Position numbers and translations under genes: made by a program. The notes beneath the pieces are model-generated. The model ran no database searches, was not told the origin of the DNA, and worked only from the letters and a program-made list of their open reading frames with translations. From Coenobita brevimanus (taxonomy: Eukaryota; Arthropoda; Malacostraca; Decapoda; Coenobitidae), in assembly GCA_032717465.1 (NCBI GenBank), contig CM064655.1, positions 21,485,059 through 21,549,058 of the forward strand: 64,000 nt of DNA, in the 5' to 3' direction. Within the stretch, counting starts at the first letter, position 1, and every line of letters starts with the position of its first letter. Below, piece by piece: positions 20,881-32,940 of the stretch.

Positions 20881-23260
20881 GATAGGAGTGGCATTCAGAC
20901 GCTTATCACAGGTATATACAGGCTCTATCGGGACTATATACGTTTGGGAGAGACACTGGCTGGAGAATGAAGCCTAATGCTGTGAGTTAGTCGGGTGTAA
21001 TCATGAAGGTTAGATTTAATGGGAAGTGAAGGAATTTATTAGTAGTTTTTTTTTAACCATTGCACGTTTTACTAAACAGATCGTGTGCTACTTGTTTTTC
21101 TTAACACATCATACGCTACATGTTTATCTAACTTGATTAATTAATTTGCAAATATATATATAAATGAGGGAGAAATATTAAAGATCGCATTCATTTTGAT
21201 GTTCCTCTTCTTCCCCCTCCTTTTCCTCCACTTCTACAGTATATCATCATCATCATTATCATCATCATCATTATCATCATCATCGATTTCTCAGACTACA
21301 TCAAAGCTGGGAGTGGTCTTGGGAGAAAAGTCAGCACGCCATTTTGACCTTGCCAACTTCATTTTTACTTTTACCCATCTGCTTTAATCACTTTTCTTCC
21401 CGACCCTTCAGAGAGCCAGGGTTTCATTCACTTTAACGAAATCATCTAGTAACAAATTAGAATAAAATGCTTAGGTTGATGCCGGCCCTCTAACTGGTTA
21501 ACTTCTCCTCCATTCGTATACTCTGCAGCCGCCTTTCCCGTATCATAAGCGGTCTCCCTCTCCCACAGCTGTTCTGCCCTTCACTTTCAGATGCTTTCCT
21601 CGGTACCCTGTCTTCATGATTTTTTTTTGGTATAATTTCAGTATGTATTTTTCTTTATCAATTCCATCATACCACAACCCACTCCTCTTGATTTCTTACA
21701 TATCTGGGCATCTCACAGCTTATTCCTCTGTTTCTTTTTTCTGTTATAATACATTGATTTACAGCAGTTATAAATTAAGGAGTGGTAGTGTTCATTTCAT
21801 GCATGATAATCAGCAATGAGAGTTCTTATCATTCATTCCTTGATTTGTCATGCAATCTCCCTTCTGAGAATACCTTCCTCCTTTTCTCTCCTCCCCTCCC
21901 TTTCCCCTTTCTCCTCCCGCTTCCCTCCTGTCTCCTCTGCTTGTCAGGGCGGGTGGTCAGGTCGGGTGTGTCGGAGATAAAATTCCTCTCAGATCACAAA
22001 TATTACCCTCATCACACTGATATTGTTTTGTCTATGCATAGCTGAGGAATATACTGAGAAAAGGAACCCCCAATTCCAGAAAGATTTATTTTGACTTCCT
22101 AGATAGTCGTAATACTTTCCAGACTACATCCATATTTCAGCGGCTATCCTTGTCCTATTGATGCTTCTCTGTCCGTGGATATCCAATTACCGTGAAGGAA
22201 AAAAAAATGAAAACTCCAATCCTTGACAATCATTTTTACAACTCGTGAGCTGGCTGAGACTGTCTGGTGGTGGAAAGAATTAATTAATAAATCTAACAAG
22301 TTAGTGAGCGAATTAAAAGTGAGTCTTAATCGTAAATGAGTTTTTTTTTTTTTTTTTTTTTTTAGTTCTTGTATCTGGGGTTTCTGAGGAAATGATGAAT
22401 GTGATAAGAAGTTGCTTTATAAGAGGAGGACAAGCATCGTCAAGAGAACAAAACGCCTTCCATTAACGAGAAGCGGGTTTCCTGTTGCGAGCAGAATTTA
22501 ATGTCGTATTAGATTACTTCACTGTGCTTGTAGTGTTCCTGTCTTATCTCCAATCACTCTGTCTGTCTCTGTCTATTTATCTCTGTCTTAGTAAGTAAAT
22601 AAGACATAAGAAATTAACCATTGCTTAGAGTTTACGAGACTGAAAATGAGTATGTCCGTGCTTGCATCTGCTGTTCCTTCGAGGTGAGGTGATGGTGGGT
22701 GTTCAAGCAGAGGCGGGAATACACCCTGCAAAGACAGACGTTGCATGAGAGGTGGTGTTGGTGGTCAGAGGAATTAATTAACAGTTTTTACCTAACAGCA
22801 TGATGTGTGTGCGTGTGTATGAGGAGGTAGGGAAGCGTAAAAAAAATAATAAGAAGAAGAACAAGAACGAACGCACCAAAAAAGCGGAAGGAAGCATTTT
22901 TTTTTTTTTTATACATATATGCCTGGGATACCTCACTTCCTTGCACCTGATATCGTATATGAAATCCTTGCCCACTGAGGTAGAAAACGAAATAAAATGA
23001 AATACACTGCCTCTCCTCCCTATTACTGAAGGGTTAGTCTATCAGGGTCTAGTTCGAAAAAAAAAAAATCTTGCCAAATTAAACAATTTTACTTATTTAC
23101 AACTTGGACTTACCGATAACCCTGTCCATTCTCAGCTGCTAACCCTGTCTGTTCTCAGCTGCTCACCACCCATTGAGTCTGCGCTTCCTTCCAATCCCAC
23201 ATCTCAGCTATGGCCCCCCAGCTATGCACCAGACAGCATCGGATTGCTTGACGTATTCAT
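20881..23260. other. intergenic DNA
   Basis: No gene recognised across 2.4 kb. Contains (ATC)n at 21241-21285, a poly-T run at 22341-22362 and a polypyrimidine patch at about 21870-21930. Confidence 0.45.
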
Positions 23261-23289
23261 TAGTCACAATTACTAGTATTCAGTTGGAA

Positions 23290-23450
23290 GGAATGGGAGC
23301 GGTGGGGGTCAGAAGTTGGGCGTGGAGGTGGGTGGGATATAACTGGGTGTGGAGGTGGATTGGATAGGATTGGGCGTGGAGCGGGGTGGGATGGGATTGG
23401 GTGCGGAGATGGGTTTGTGGGTGGGATGGGATGTCAAGGGGTCGTGAAGA
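23290..23450. repeat. G-rich minisatellite
   Basis: Five or six imperfect units of about 26 bp built on GGGTGTGGAGGTGGGTGGGAT. The region is G/T/A-rich without stop codons in one minus frame only because of composition. Confidence 0.75.
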
Positions 23451-23540
23451 TAGATAGGAGGGATAGGTATGAGGGAAGTGGTAAGGGAAGGGAAGGAAGG
23501 GAGTGTTTGGGGAGGATGGTGTTGAGGTGTGGTGGGTAAG

Positions 23541-24500
23541 GAAGGCAAGTCTTATTACTGTGAACCCCAGACGATTTTACTCAGCTCAAAGAAACCCATC
23601 CCAACCAGTGAGTTAATTCCCTATAGTTTTGCGTTACTGTTCCAGCTAACTCTAGACGATTTTAGTGTTAACTTTTTTCGTCTCTTTTAACTCTTAAGAA
23701 AAGACCCCTTCCTGTGGTTTTCCTGTTCTATTCCAGCTAATTTCAGACGATTTTTTATATATATATTTTTTTCATGGCTTGGGGCCGTTCAATCCACCGG
23801 GCATTTTCTTGGGTGATGGGGTAATTTGACCCTAATATGAGGCCGCGTTAGGTACGATTGTCGCAAACCCGTTGTACGTGATTACAGGCTGAGAAATGTG
23901 TATTGATTTCCTTTCTGTCGTTCTCGATCTCGTTCTTGTTCTCTCTCTCTCTCTCTCTCTCTCTCGTCTACCAAATATTAGTCTATCGGCCTTGATTTCT
24001 TTCCTTCCCTTTTATTTTTTTTTTTAACTTATACTGCTTTATTTATCATTATCACAACATTCTCACCTAAAAAATAAATGGGGACAAAGCCTCATAAATC
24101 CACCAGGTCCCATAATAAAAATCCCTGTGCGTTTCCATCAAAAATCCCTTCTCAGATTAACCTTGTGAGCAACCTCAGGCCCGGCCTACAAGGAACACCA
24201 CACCTGCTCCTATAGACAGGTAGGTTTACTAATATCGGTCATTAACCTGAGAGCGTTTAATCATGAGGGGCGCTACTTCTTCAATTTCACGGCCCCATCT
24301 AGGCTTTCATTCGGCTTATTTTGAGTACCTGGGTTTGTATATATCAAGGATCTTAAGGAATTTTTTCGATAACTTAATTTACATGGCGTTATCTGAAAGC
24401 TTTTTTTTTTTTTTTTTTTTGCCATTTTTTCATGTTAATACTCACTCCAGTTTGGTTGTGATGTGCTGGGAAATAATATGAGTGGAGATATACCGTAAGT
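23541..24500. other. intergenic DNA with three dispersed-unit copies
   Basis: Cores AGACGATTTTA at about 23569, 23653 and 23745 mark three plus-oriented units about 85-90 bp apart, a small tandem run of the fold-back family. Also (CT)n at 23939-23965 and poly-T at 24403-24421. No gene. Confidence 0.55.
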
Positions 24501-24937
24501 GTAAACAAGGAAGGACACAAGTCAAGAGTGAGAGCAGTGGAAATGAGTTATTTAAGAGGAGCTTGTGGAGTCACGTGGAGAGACAGGCTGACGAATGAGG
24601 ATATAAAGGAGCGTTGTGGTGTTGATGTGGATGTGATAGGAAGCGTTGTGAGGAACACACTGAGGTGGTTTGGCCATGTGGAGAGGATGGAGGGTGAAAG
24701 ACTGACGAAGAGAGTGTATGTGAGTGAGGTGGAGGGTGGAAGAGGGAGGGGGAGACCGAGGATGAGATGGAGGGATGGGGTGGAGAGGTATATGAGAGAG
24801 GGGGGTGTGAGTTGGGAGCAGGGTAGTGAAATGGCGGGGGACAGGGCGACTTGGAGGCGATTTGTTTGTGGCCACCCCAAACGGGATTGAGGCGTCTGGC
24901 AATAGATAGATAGATAGATAGATAGTAAACAAGGAAG
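24501..24937 (+). mobile_element. mini-LINE insertion 1 (about 411 bp) with 13-bp target duplication
   Basis: GTAAACAAGGAAG occurs at 24501-24513 and 24925-24937. The insert between them encodes, in one open frame (24528-24890, 120 codons), the extreme C-terminus of an RTE-like LINE protein: a CGVTWRDR block, RWFGHVERMEGERL and GRGRPRMRWRDGVERY, then a stop. It ends GGCCACCCCAAACGGGATTG...GGCGTCTGGCAATAG and an (ATAG)n tail. The C-terminus is clearly homologous to, but only moderately similar to, the end of the full LINE at 55271-58760, so it derives from a sister family. A second copy at 38143-38552 begins at the same point. Confidence 0.9.
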
Positions 24938-25240
24938 ATTTTACAGCAAGGCCTAGTTACCTTATATGTAACCTTTTTCAGTGTCCTTTCTCTCTATTAT
25001 TTCAATGTTAAAATGTAGAAATATTACCACTTATACTTGTAGTTTCATTTTACCTTTAAAGCTGCCTGGCCACATTTCCTCGAAACTCCAGTACCAGTTT
25101 TATGGAGAGAATTGTAAAGATTTGGAACACATTCTTGGCACATTAGGATTTACTGGAAGGAAAGTTTGTAAATATGACGCCAGTTGTACACCACGGCATT
25201 GACTAAGAGTGATGGGTCTCAGTGGCTCATGATTGAGGTC
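24938..25240. other. intergenic DNA
   Basis: AT-rich, no feature recognised. Confidence 0.45.
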
Positions 25241-25390
25241 GTTGTTAGGCCAGGTCAGGTTAGATTAAGTCAGGTTAGGTTAGGATAAATTGGGCCAGCT
25301 TAGGTCAGGGAAGATTAGGTTAGGTCAGCTTAGGTCAGCTTAGGTTAGGCCAGGTCAGAAGAGGTTAGGTTAAGGTGAATTAAGTTAAAG
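25241..25390. repeat. degenerate TTAGG/GTCAG-type repeat
   Basis: Irregular array of GGTTAGGTCAGGTTAGG-like words. TTAGG is the arthropod telomere repeat, but here units are mixed with GTCAG and never exceed two perfect tandem TTAGG copies, so this is an internal degenerate repeat and not a telomere. Confidence 0.7.
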
Positions 25391-25764
25391 GTAAAGAAGG
25401 TTGTACAGTATATAAGGCCTCCAGTCCACCAGGCCATTAGCAACGAATTGTGGTTCTAGGGTGCCGTTAATAGGGGCATTGTTCGGTGAAGGTGTGAGGC
25501 ACCTGGACACTCGTTATCATCTGATTTACGGGCACAAATTACTGGTTTTCAATGGCCTGAGGGGGGACTCATGCTAAAGTCGGTGGCTAGACTTTGGTTC
25601 ACTGGTAGCACGTCATTCCCTGCCAGGCGTAACACCCTAGCATCTATGCTAGGGTGTTACGTGGAAGGGTAGGGTCAGGTGAGAGGTCATTTTTTATCCT
25701 GCGTATGTGAACTGAGTAACCTATCTTGCCTTCAGTAGCAATAGTAATGAAATCGTACTAGCAC
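25391..25764. other. intergenic DNA with a tRNA-like motif and a perfect hairpin
   Basis: TTTGGTTCACTGGTAGCACG at about 25602-25621 resembles a tRNA A box. The perfect 15-bp hairpin at 25628-25661 follows it. No protein signal. Confidence 0.45.
25628..25661. repeat. perfect 15-bp inverted repeat (hairpin)
   Basis: CGTAACACCCTAGCA (25628-25642) and TGCTAGGGTGTTACG (25647-25661) are exact reverse complements around the 4-base loop TCTA. No T run follows, so it is not a simple terminator. Origin unknown. Confidence 0.9.
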
Positions 25765-25769
25765 TGTGT

Positions 25770-26115
25770 TAGGGGGTGTGCCATGAGGTGATATGGTGTT
25801 AGGCTGAATGGTATTAGGTGTTATGGTACTGGTATTATAATCGCTGGACGACTGGTAGGCCTAACCAAACACACCATGGAAATTGATGTTATGGTACTGG
25901 ATGGCAGTGTATCAGATGGTATGATATTGGGTGGAACAGTGTCAGGTGGTATGGTATTAGGTAGTATAAATTAGGAGCTATTAAACAGCATGATATAAGG
26001 TACTTCGGTATTGAAAGGTATGGTATTATGTGGTACGGTATTAAAGTGTATGATAATAGGTTGTTTGGTATCAGATGGCATGGTATCAGGTGGTATTGCA
26101 TCAGACACTAATATT
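25770..26115. repeat. degenerate GGTATTAGGTGGTATG minisatellite
   Basis: About 15 imperfect units of roughly 18-22 bp with the words GGTATTAGG, GGTATGGTA and TCAGGTGGTAT. One spacer (25830-25890) is unrelated. Confidence 0.75.
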
Positions 26116-26151
26116 AGGTGGCATAACATTAACATTCACACCAACAGCACC

Positions 26152-26177
26152 TCTCTCTCTCTCTCTCTCTCTCTCTC
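26152..26177. repeat. (CT)n microsatellite
   Basis: Perfect CT run of 13 units. Confidence 0.95.
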
Positions 26178-26351
26178 AACATAATTAATCGCCTATACCA
26201 TGCGTCCGAAACGAATCGCACTTCCACGGAAAAAAAAAAAAAAGTTCAATGATTATACACGTCTACGCATAAATTTCCACGAAGAGGGTACTTTCGGAAC
26301 AATAAGTACCATGGGCAAAATACTTTGGGATTTACGGTGCTACGGTGAATA

Positions 26352-26460
26352 TTAAACCCCTCCAGTACGATGAAGTTTTAATTCTTATCCTTGCTGCCCT
26401 CAGACGATTTCATTCATCCTTAAGGCGTCCTGTCTTAGTGAAGATACAGGCTATAATTAA
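26352..26460 (+). repeat. TTAA-flanked dispersed repeat unit
   Basis: Lies between TTAA at 26352-26355 and TTAA at 26457-26460. It begins ACCCCTCCAGTACGATGAAG and contains CAGACGATTTCATTCATCCT. It is a diverged member of the fold-back family best seen at 39404-39489. Confidence 0.6.
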
Positions 26461-28000
26461 CCTCTACAATTTGAAAAAGTCTTTAAAAAATCTAAATAAA
26501 AATTGTTTGGTGGTAGCTGAAATAAAATACATAAATACGTCATCGTAGTGAAGGGGTACAAAGGAAAGCACAGGAATATATAAAGGAGAGCAGACATTAA
26601 CGGGCCTATCGTTCCTTTCGAGGCTGTTATAACTAATGTAACTATTCTCTCCGTTAAAGACAAGGATAGGCAAACAGGGAGGAGAAGATGCTAGTCTCTG
26701 TGGGCCGTATTCTCACTGGCTCTAGAAATTTCTTAATGCATCATCCTTAGCGATTTATTCTGCACATTACGCCTTAATAATAGTAAAGTATGTTACTGAT
26801 ACACGTACGGCAATATTTAAATTCTATAGATAAAATACAAGTGAATATGTACCTTCAGACAACAGCAAGGAAGAGGCGTAACGAAATTCTTTATATCAAC
26901 AAGAATACAATTGTGTGGGCTAGGAGATCCCGTGGCATCCGTCTCGTAGCGATTTATTTTGCGTTTTGCACCCTCATATTAGCTGTTATTTTACTCATTT
27001 AGTTCTGATACGACATAGTTTGAATAAAAAACTTAGTGAGGCAACACTGCACAGAATAAATCGCAAGGGAAGATATACTACGGAATCTCTACAGGCACTC
27101 AGGACACAACTCTGCGTCTCGAGGTTCGTCTGGGTGGAAATATGTTGTGCGAAGCTTGATAAATATTGCTTGAAAAATGATGGGTATTCTTCTTTGTCAC
27201 CTTATCAGGGCGGATCCTTCTACTCCTTCCCCACCACTACTTTCTCCCCAACCCCCTTCAATACCAAGATTTATTTATTTTTTTACTTTTTTTTTTTTGA
27301 GGGGGTAATCGGTTCAGGAAGCTCCCTAACACCTCTTCCTTAGCGATTTACTTTTGGGTATGGCTTGTTAATATAATTTTGTATGTTATTTCTGAAGATC
27401 TGTGATATTAGAATGGTTTAAATAACACAGAGGAGGACAGTAACGAGTAACAATCAAAATATATCAGTTAAGATGTAACAAGCAAAATAGATCACTTAGA
27501 AACAGGTGTTAGGGAACTTCCTTACAGAATACCGGCCCTAGTGTATGAATTAAAAGAATCTTAATTACTCCTTTCGCTACACATCGCCTTCTTAAAGTTA
27601 GTTATTGCCTCTTCAAGACTATCCACCTCAAGACCTCTCCTACTGAAGAGGGTAGAAAAGTTCGAAGAATATCCATTAATTCTTTCACTACTAACATACT
27701 TTTAAAATTCTTTTTTTTTTTTTTCAATTTAGTTTTCCATACGATTTTATTCAGCTTAGGAAAATTCCGGACTTGATGTTTTAAAAAATCTATACCCCAT
27801 TAGCATTTTTTTTTTTTTTTCGTATGATGTCTTTTCGTTTTTTCTCTGGCTACCGGGAGATTTTTTTTTTTTTTCATCTCTACAGTGACCCCTCGTAGTG
27901 AAGAGGCAAACCACTCTTGAGTTATCGTCATTACTTATTTTTTCTTTTTTGGTTTTGCTAAGGATGATCTTCAGTTCAGGAGAGGCTTTAGGTATTCAAG

Positions 28001-28002
<2 letters not shown>
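26461..28002. other. intergenic DNA
   Basis: No gene seen. 27690-27775 holds another dispersed unit (ACGATTTTATTCAGCTTAGG). Several poly-T runs (27711-27724, 27808-27820, 27861-27874). The 125-codon frame ending at 27343 has no recognisable domain. Confidence 0.45.

Positions 28003-28059
<57 letters not shown>
28003..28059. repeat. (CA)n microsatellite
   Basis: About 28 CA units. The following 530 bp contain no recognisable feature. Confidence 0.95.
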
Positions 28060-28061
<2 letters not shown>

Positions 28062-28589
28062 ACGTCATGGGACTGAAATGGTTAAGGATTCATAGAGTAG
28101 AAGGCTTTAAGCTGTCCATAGGCTGATGGATACGCCTAAGACAGAATGTATACAGAGCTGGACAGAGTTATGGACATTTTATTCATGGCCTCAACATGTC
28201 TTAATGAATAAAACTATCTCATTTTTTTTTTTATACATCCCTGGGTGTAGGATAGAAAGTCTGCTACATACTAGTATATATTGCCAGAATCAGCGCACAG
28301 GCAAACAAGGAAATATATTCACTCACACACCCAGACACTCACTCACCCACTCACTCAGAAATCATAATACACAACTTTTATTCACGTAAAGCTGTCTTGG
28401 CTTCCCTTCCTTTGCAGTCTAAATCCATCCAAGATAATTCTGCAAAGACTAATGAATGGCATGTCAAAATAGCTGCACCAGATTTCTCCAAATTTACCGC
28501 ACAGTCGGAATGCAAGACTTTCTGACTGGCCTTTTCCTCCCTCCGGTATGATCTGAATTAACTAATCAGAATGTGGAAGTAATTGGCTG

Positions 28590-28752
28590 GCACTAAGTAG
28601 TAGTAGTACTAGTAGTAGTAGTGGTGGTGGTGGTGGTGGTGGTGGTGGTGGTGGTAGTTGTAATAGTAGTGGTAGTGGTAGCTGAAGTTGTAGTAGTGGT
28701 AGTAGAAACAATAGTAGTGGTAGTAGTTGTAGTGGTAGTAGTAGTAGCAGAA
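28590..28752. repeat. (GTA)n/(GTG)n trinucleotide repeat
   Basis: GTAGTA and GTGGTG runs with interruptions. The plus-strand frame through it is poly-valine. Confidence 0.95.
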
Positions 28753-28871
28753 ACATCAGGCTTATCTGAACCTGAACCTAGTGGAATGCAGGCTGAAGGT
28801 GCCCTCTTTTCTCAGGCCATCACCTTCCTTTCGGGGCTTAACGACAAATATAAAGATCAGGTGAGTAGCAG

Positions 28872-28925
28872 TAAGCAATTTTACTCAGTTTACGAGAGAC
28901 CTTTCGAACTGGAGAGGCTAAACGG
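28872..28925 (+). repeat. dispersed repeat unit, partial
   Basis: CAATTTTACTCAGTTTACGA then GAGACCTTTCGAACTGGAG gives the 3' half of the fold-back family unit. Confidence 0.6.
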
Positions 28926-29339
28926 GGACCACATTAACCCCGCCACTATATCAGCTGCCTTCCATAAACAAAAATCACAGTTTGATTTCCCGTAATCTTA
29001 GAGAAAGGGGTAATATAGGGGTAGTTTACGTTAGTGGCATGCAAGAAAATTAGCATTCCATATACAGAAATAGGCTGGAAAGGAAAGAGGAGTTGGACAG
29101 TGAAGTAACGCGGCAAAAATACATCAGGAAAGAGGTTGTAAGATGTCACCGAGTAATGGTAACTGTTTCTCTCCTCGGTTACTTACGCTGTGAAGTTGCA
29201 TATATATTTTGACCACAGCGTTTACTCTATGTCCTAACTGGTAATTATGTAGATTTTGTTGAAGTGCTGCATGTCCAGGAATATGGATTTTGTTGCTCAA
29301 GTGGGTCATGTGCAGGGTATTAGAAAAGTCACTGTGCGG

Positions 29340-29672
<333 letters not shown>

Positions 29673-29837
29673 AAGTCAAATCTCACACTGCCACACATCT
29701 CGCCTCCTACCACGCATACTTTCTAACATCCATTATCAGTTGCTTGTTATTTTACTTTCTGATGCAGCTGACTTGCCTATGTTTATTTTTCTGGTGAGAG
29801 ACATCAGGTCTTTACTTTCAGGCCCAGATCTGCAGTA

Positions 29838-30000
29838 TTCATCATCATCATCATCATCACCGTCATCGTATCGTCGTCATCATCATAATCATCGTCAGCA
29901 AAAATACCACCACCATCACCATCACCATCATATTTATCGTCATCATCACTTTCACAGTTACTTTTACCGTCGTCATCATCATCATCATCATCATCATAGT
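29838..30000. repeat. (CAT)n/(CGT) trinucleotide repeat
   Basis: Interrupted CAT runs, giving His or Asp homopolymers in open frames on either strand. Low complexity. Confidence 0.9.
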
Positions 30001-30156
30001 ACTCCCCCTCCCCCTCCACCCCCTGTTCACGCTCATCACATAATCTTCAGCAGTAATAATGAATTCACTGTACCAGCGAATGTTCACGGAGGGTTCAACA
30101 CAGATAATTGTACCCTTTCAGAACCCCATACGAATTATGAGATACCCCATTCCCTC

Positions 30157-30705
30157 ACTAGAACCCATAACCTTAACATTTTGAACCCCCAACTAGAACC
30201 CATAACCTAAACATTTTGAATCCCCCACTTGAACCCAGAACCTTAACATTTTGAGCCCCCCACTAGAACCCAGAACTTAAACATTTTGAACCCCCACTAG
30301 AACCCAGAACTTAAACATTTTGAACCCCCCACTAGAACCCATAACCTAAACATTTTGAACCCCCCACTAGAACCCATAATCAAAAGATTTTGAACCCCCC
30401 ATTAGAACCCATAACCTTAACATTTTGAAACCCCCACAAGAACCCATAACCTAAACATTTTGAAACCCCCACTAGAACCCAGAACCTTAACATTTTGAAC
30501 CCCCCACTAGAACCCATAACCTAAACATTTTGAACCCCAAACTAGAACTCATAACCTAAACATTTTGAACCCCCCATTAAAACCCATAACCTAAACATTT
30601 TGAACTTCCCACTAGAACCCATAACCTAAACACTTTGAACCCCCACTAGAACCCAGAACTTAAACATTTTGAACCCTCTCACTAGAACCCAGAACCTAAG
30701 CACAG
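30157..30705. repeat. 35-bp minisatellite, about 15 copies
   Basis: Units of the form CTAGAACCCATAACCTAAAC followed by ATTTTGAACCCCCCA. Variation is concentrated at AT(A/G)ACC versus CAGAAC and in the length of the C run. Weaker units extend to about 30115 on the left. Confidence 0.95.
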
Positions 30706-30956
30706 AGGACTACAATTTGAACCTCCGGTGAGACCCCTTTCCAGTCTACTAATATAATAGTAGAGTTTAAAGAACCCTGTCATAGTAGTGGAAGGATGGA
30801 CGGAAGCCTTTTGAACCCTCCTGTAAACTGGCTCTTTGTTGATAATTGAAAAGAAAATTAGAAGGGGTTCATGGGGACTATTGAAACCTTTCACTACGAG
30901 GGGTTCTTTCTAAGCTAATAAATCCGTCTGAGAGTAGCTACAGTGAAATGATTAAG

Positions 30957-31013
<57 letters not shown>

Positions 31014-31101
31014 ACCTTTCACCGTCACAGGCCCGTACTAGACTAAAACAAATTATCAAAGAAGAGCCAAAATAAAACACAGCAAGAGTCAGCCGGCATA
31101 A

Positions 31102-31148
<47 letters not shown>

Positions 31149-31765
31149 GCTCATAGTAAAAAAAAAAAAATCCTTAGTATAAGAAAAAGATTGGTTGGCT
31201 CAAAAGACTCACCTGTATATAGAAAACGGAGCTTGTCCAGGGGGAACATCAATATTCTAATATTATGCTAATTCAGATATGGTATACAGTAGATGCAATC
31301 TCGGGGTGTATCTTATCGGTGATATCTAGTAACGGGCTTCAGGGAAAGGATTATATTTCTTGTATCGAGGGTCTGTGTTGTCTTGTGGTTTGCTCTTTAC
31401 CTGGTACGGGATTCAGTTGAAGGAGAGAGAGAGAGAGAGAGAGAGAGAGAACATATCCATTATTTGGGAAAGTGTCTACCTAGATGTGTGCAGTAAATTT
31501 TTTATTGTCTTTGATAAAATCTTCCGTCCTTAAAAAGAAAGAAAATGATAGAAATGAAAAAGAAAATTCCAAGCTAGTCTGTCTCCTGGGAAAATGCTAA
31601 GAGAGGCAGTTCGCATCTTAATACCTGCTACTGGATTGATTACGTCCTGCGGCGATAGATAAAAAGGAAGAAAAGTGCTAATCATCTCCGCTACCTGAGA
31701 AAGTGTTAACCTTACATTTGCTACTTAGTTCCCTCCTGATCAGTAATATCCCCCGCCGGCAGAAG
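30706..31765. other. intergenic DNA with dinucleotide repeats
   Basis: Contains a minus-oriented dispersed unit (30887-30943), (CT)n at 30960-31009, (GA)n at 31104-31142 and (GA)n at 31422-31450. No gene. Confidence 0.6.
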
Positions 31766-31911
31766 GAAGAAGAAGAGGAGGAGGACGAGGAGGAGAAGGA
31801 AGAAGAAGAAGAAGAAGAAGAAGAAGAAAAAGAAGGACGAGGAGAAGAAGAAAAAGAAGAAGGATGAGAAGAAGAAGAAGAAAAAGAAGAAGAAGAAGAA
31901 GAAGAAGAAAA
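31766..31911. repeat. (GAA)n-rich purine tract
   Basis: Interrupted GAA/GGA repeat, purine-only on the plus strand for about 145 bp. A poly-A run follows at 31967-31987. Confidence 0.9.
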
Positions 31912-32391
31912 CCGTACGTTCTTGGCCCGGGAAAGTGCTATGCGAGATTTTTTCTCTATACAGAAAAAAAAAAAAAAAAAAAAAAAAGAGGCCCCTGCTA
32001 TGACTTGCATTTTCAAACAGTCCTGGTTTCTAAGTGGCACGGGAGACTCCGTAGTTCCTTTTTGTTGGCAATTTATTTTTCTTATTACACTTTCATTTCC
32101 TCGTTTGCGTTTTTTACATATTTTTAGAATCGACATAGTTTGCTTTCATAAATCCATGACGTGTGAAAGAGATAACAGGCAAAATAAATCGCTGAGAAAA
32201 GGGAGTTACGTAATCTCCCGAAGCTACTTGAAATACGGCCTTGTAATAGTGCATAGAGCTTTTGATCCTTCAGTTCAAGGACGTAATATCTCGAATTCTT
32301 GTTGCTACGAAGATATTTTATTTATCTTAGGAGAAAACCCTACTGTGAAAAAAAAAACAATATTGAAAGATGTACCAAACTCCTCCACCAT
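31912..32391. other. intergenic DNA
   Basis: Poly-A at 31967-31987 and AT-rich sequence. The 172-codon plus frame here has no domain and ends in a CT repeat. Confidence 0.45.
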
Positions 32392-32591
32392 CTCTCTCTC
32401 TCTCTCTCTCTCTCTCGGGGGTACGGTGGCTCAGTGGTAGAGCATCGGAGTCGTGATCGGAGGATTGCGAATTCGAGCGTCGCCCAGGACTGCCGTGCAG
32501 GGAGTGGTAGCGCTCTCCTGTAACCTAGCAGGGCTATATGGCCATAGTTGCCTAGCTCGGGGATTAAATCCCTCTCTCTCTCTCTCTCTCT
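32392..32591 (+). mobile_element. tRNA-like SINE inserted in a CT repeat
   Basis: The body at 32417-32570 is bracketed by (CT)n at 32392-32416 and 32571-32591. It has a clear A box TGGCTCAGTGGTAGAGC and a B-box-like AATTCGAGCGTCGCC about 35 bases later, the spacing of a tRNA promoter. Its roughly 90-bp tail part is unrelated to the SINE at 7.3 and 53.7 kb. The flanking CT tracts would be the target duplication. Tail similarity to a LINE was not recognised, and the parent tRNA is not assigned. Confidence 0.75.
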
Positions 32592-32874
32592 TTTAATGCA
32601 AGGAAGAGGGAACCAGAAGCCAGAAGCCAGCCACAGTGTTCCCTCCAGGAAAAAACAAAACAAGATAACTAGAGTCAAATTAAAGATTCGTTCATTTATC
32701 TTCTTTTAGCTAAATAAATCGTGTGAAGATAGCAAAAATAAATTGTACGTGACGTCCTCAGGCTGAAGAAATTGGAACACTGTGCTCTGTTTACTTATTT
32801 CAGTAATCGTATGTTAAATTCTTACATGTCACTCATTGAAAGGTGCCTATAACTCACTCATGTAATAAGATAGC

Positions 32875-32940
<66 letters not shown>

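Noticed and set aside
24548..24932. Minus-strand frames of 110-126 codons opposite the mini-LINE
   Set aside because: Antisense shadows of the LINE C-terminal coding strand; the plus-strand reading shows the recognised motifs.
25241..25390. Telomere repeat
   Set aside because: TTAGG words are irregular and mixed with GTCAG; at most two perfect tandem copies.
30157..30705. CRISPR-like regular repeats
   Set aside because: Contiguous 35-bp minisatellite; no spacers between units.
32417..32490. Functional tRNA gene
   Set aside because: A and B boxes are present, but the acceptor and anticodon stems do not pair well by eye and SINE-type sequence continues downstream.
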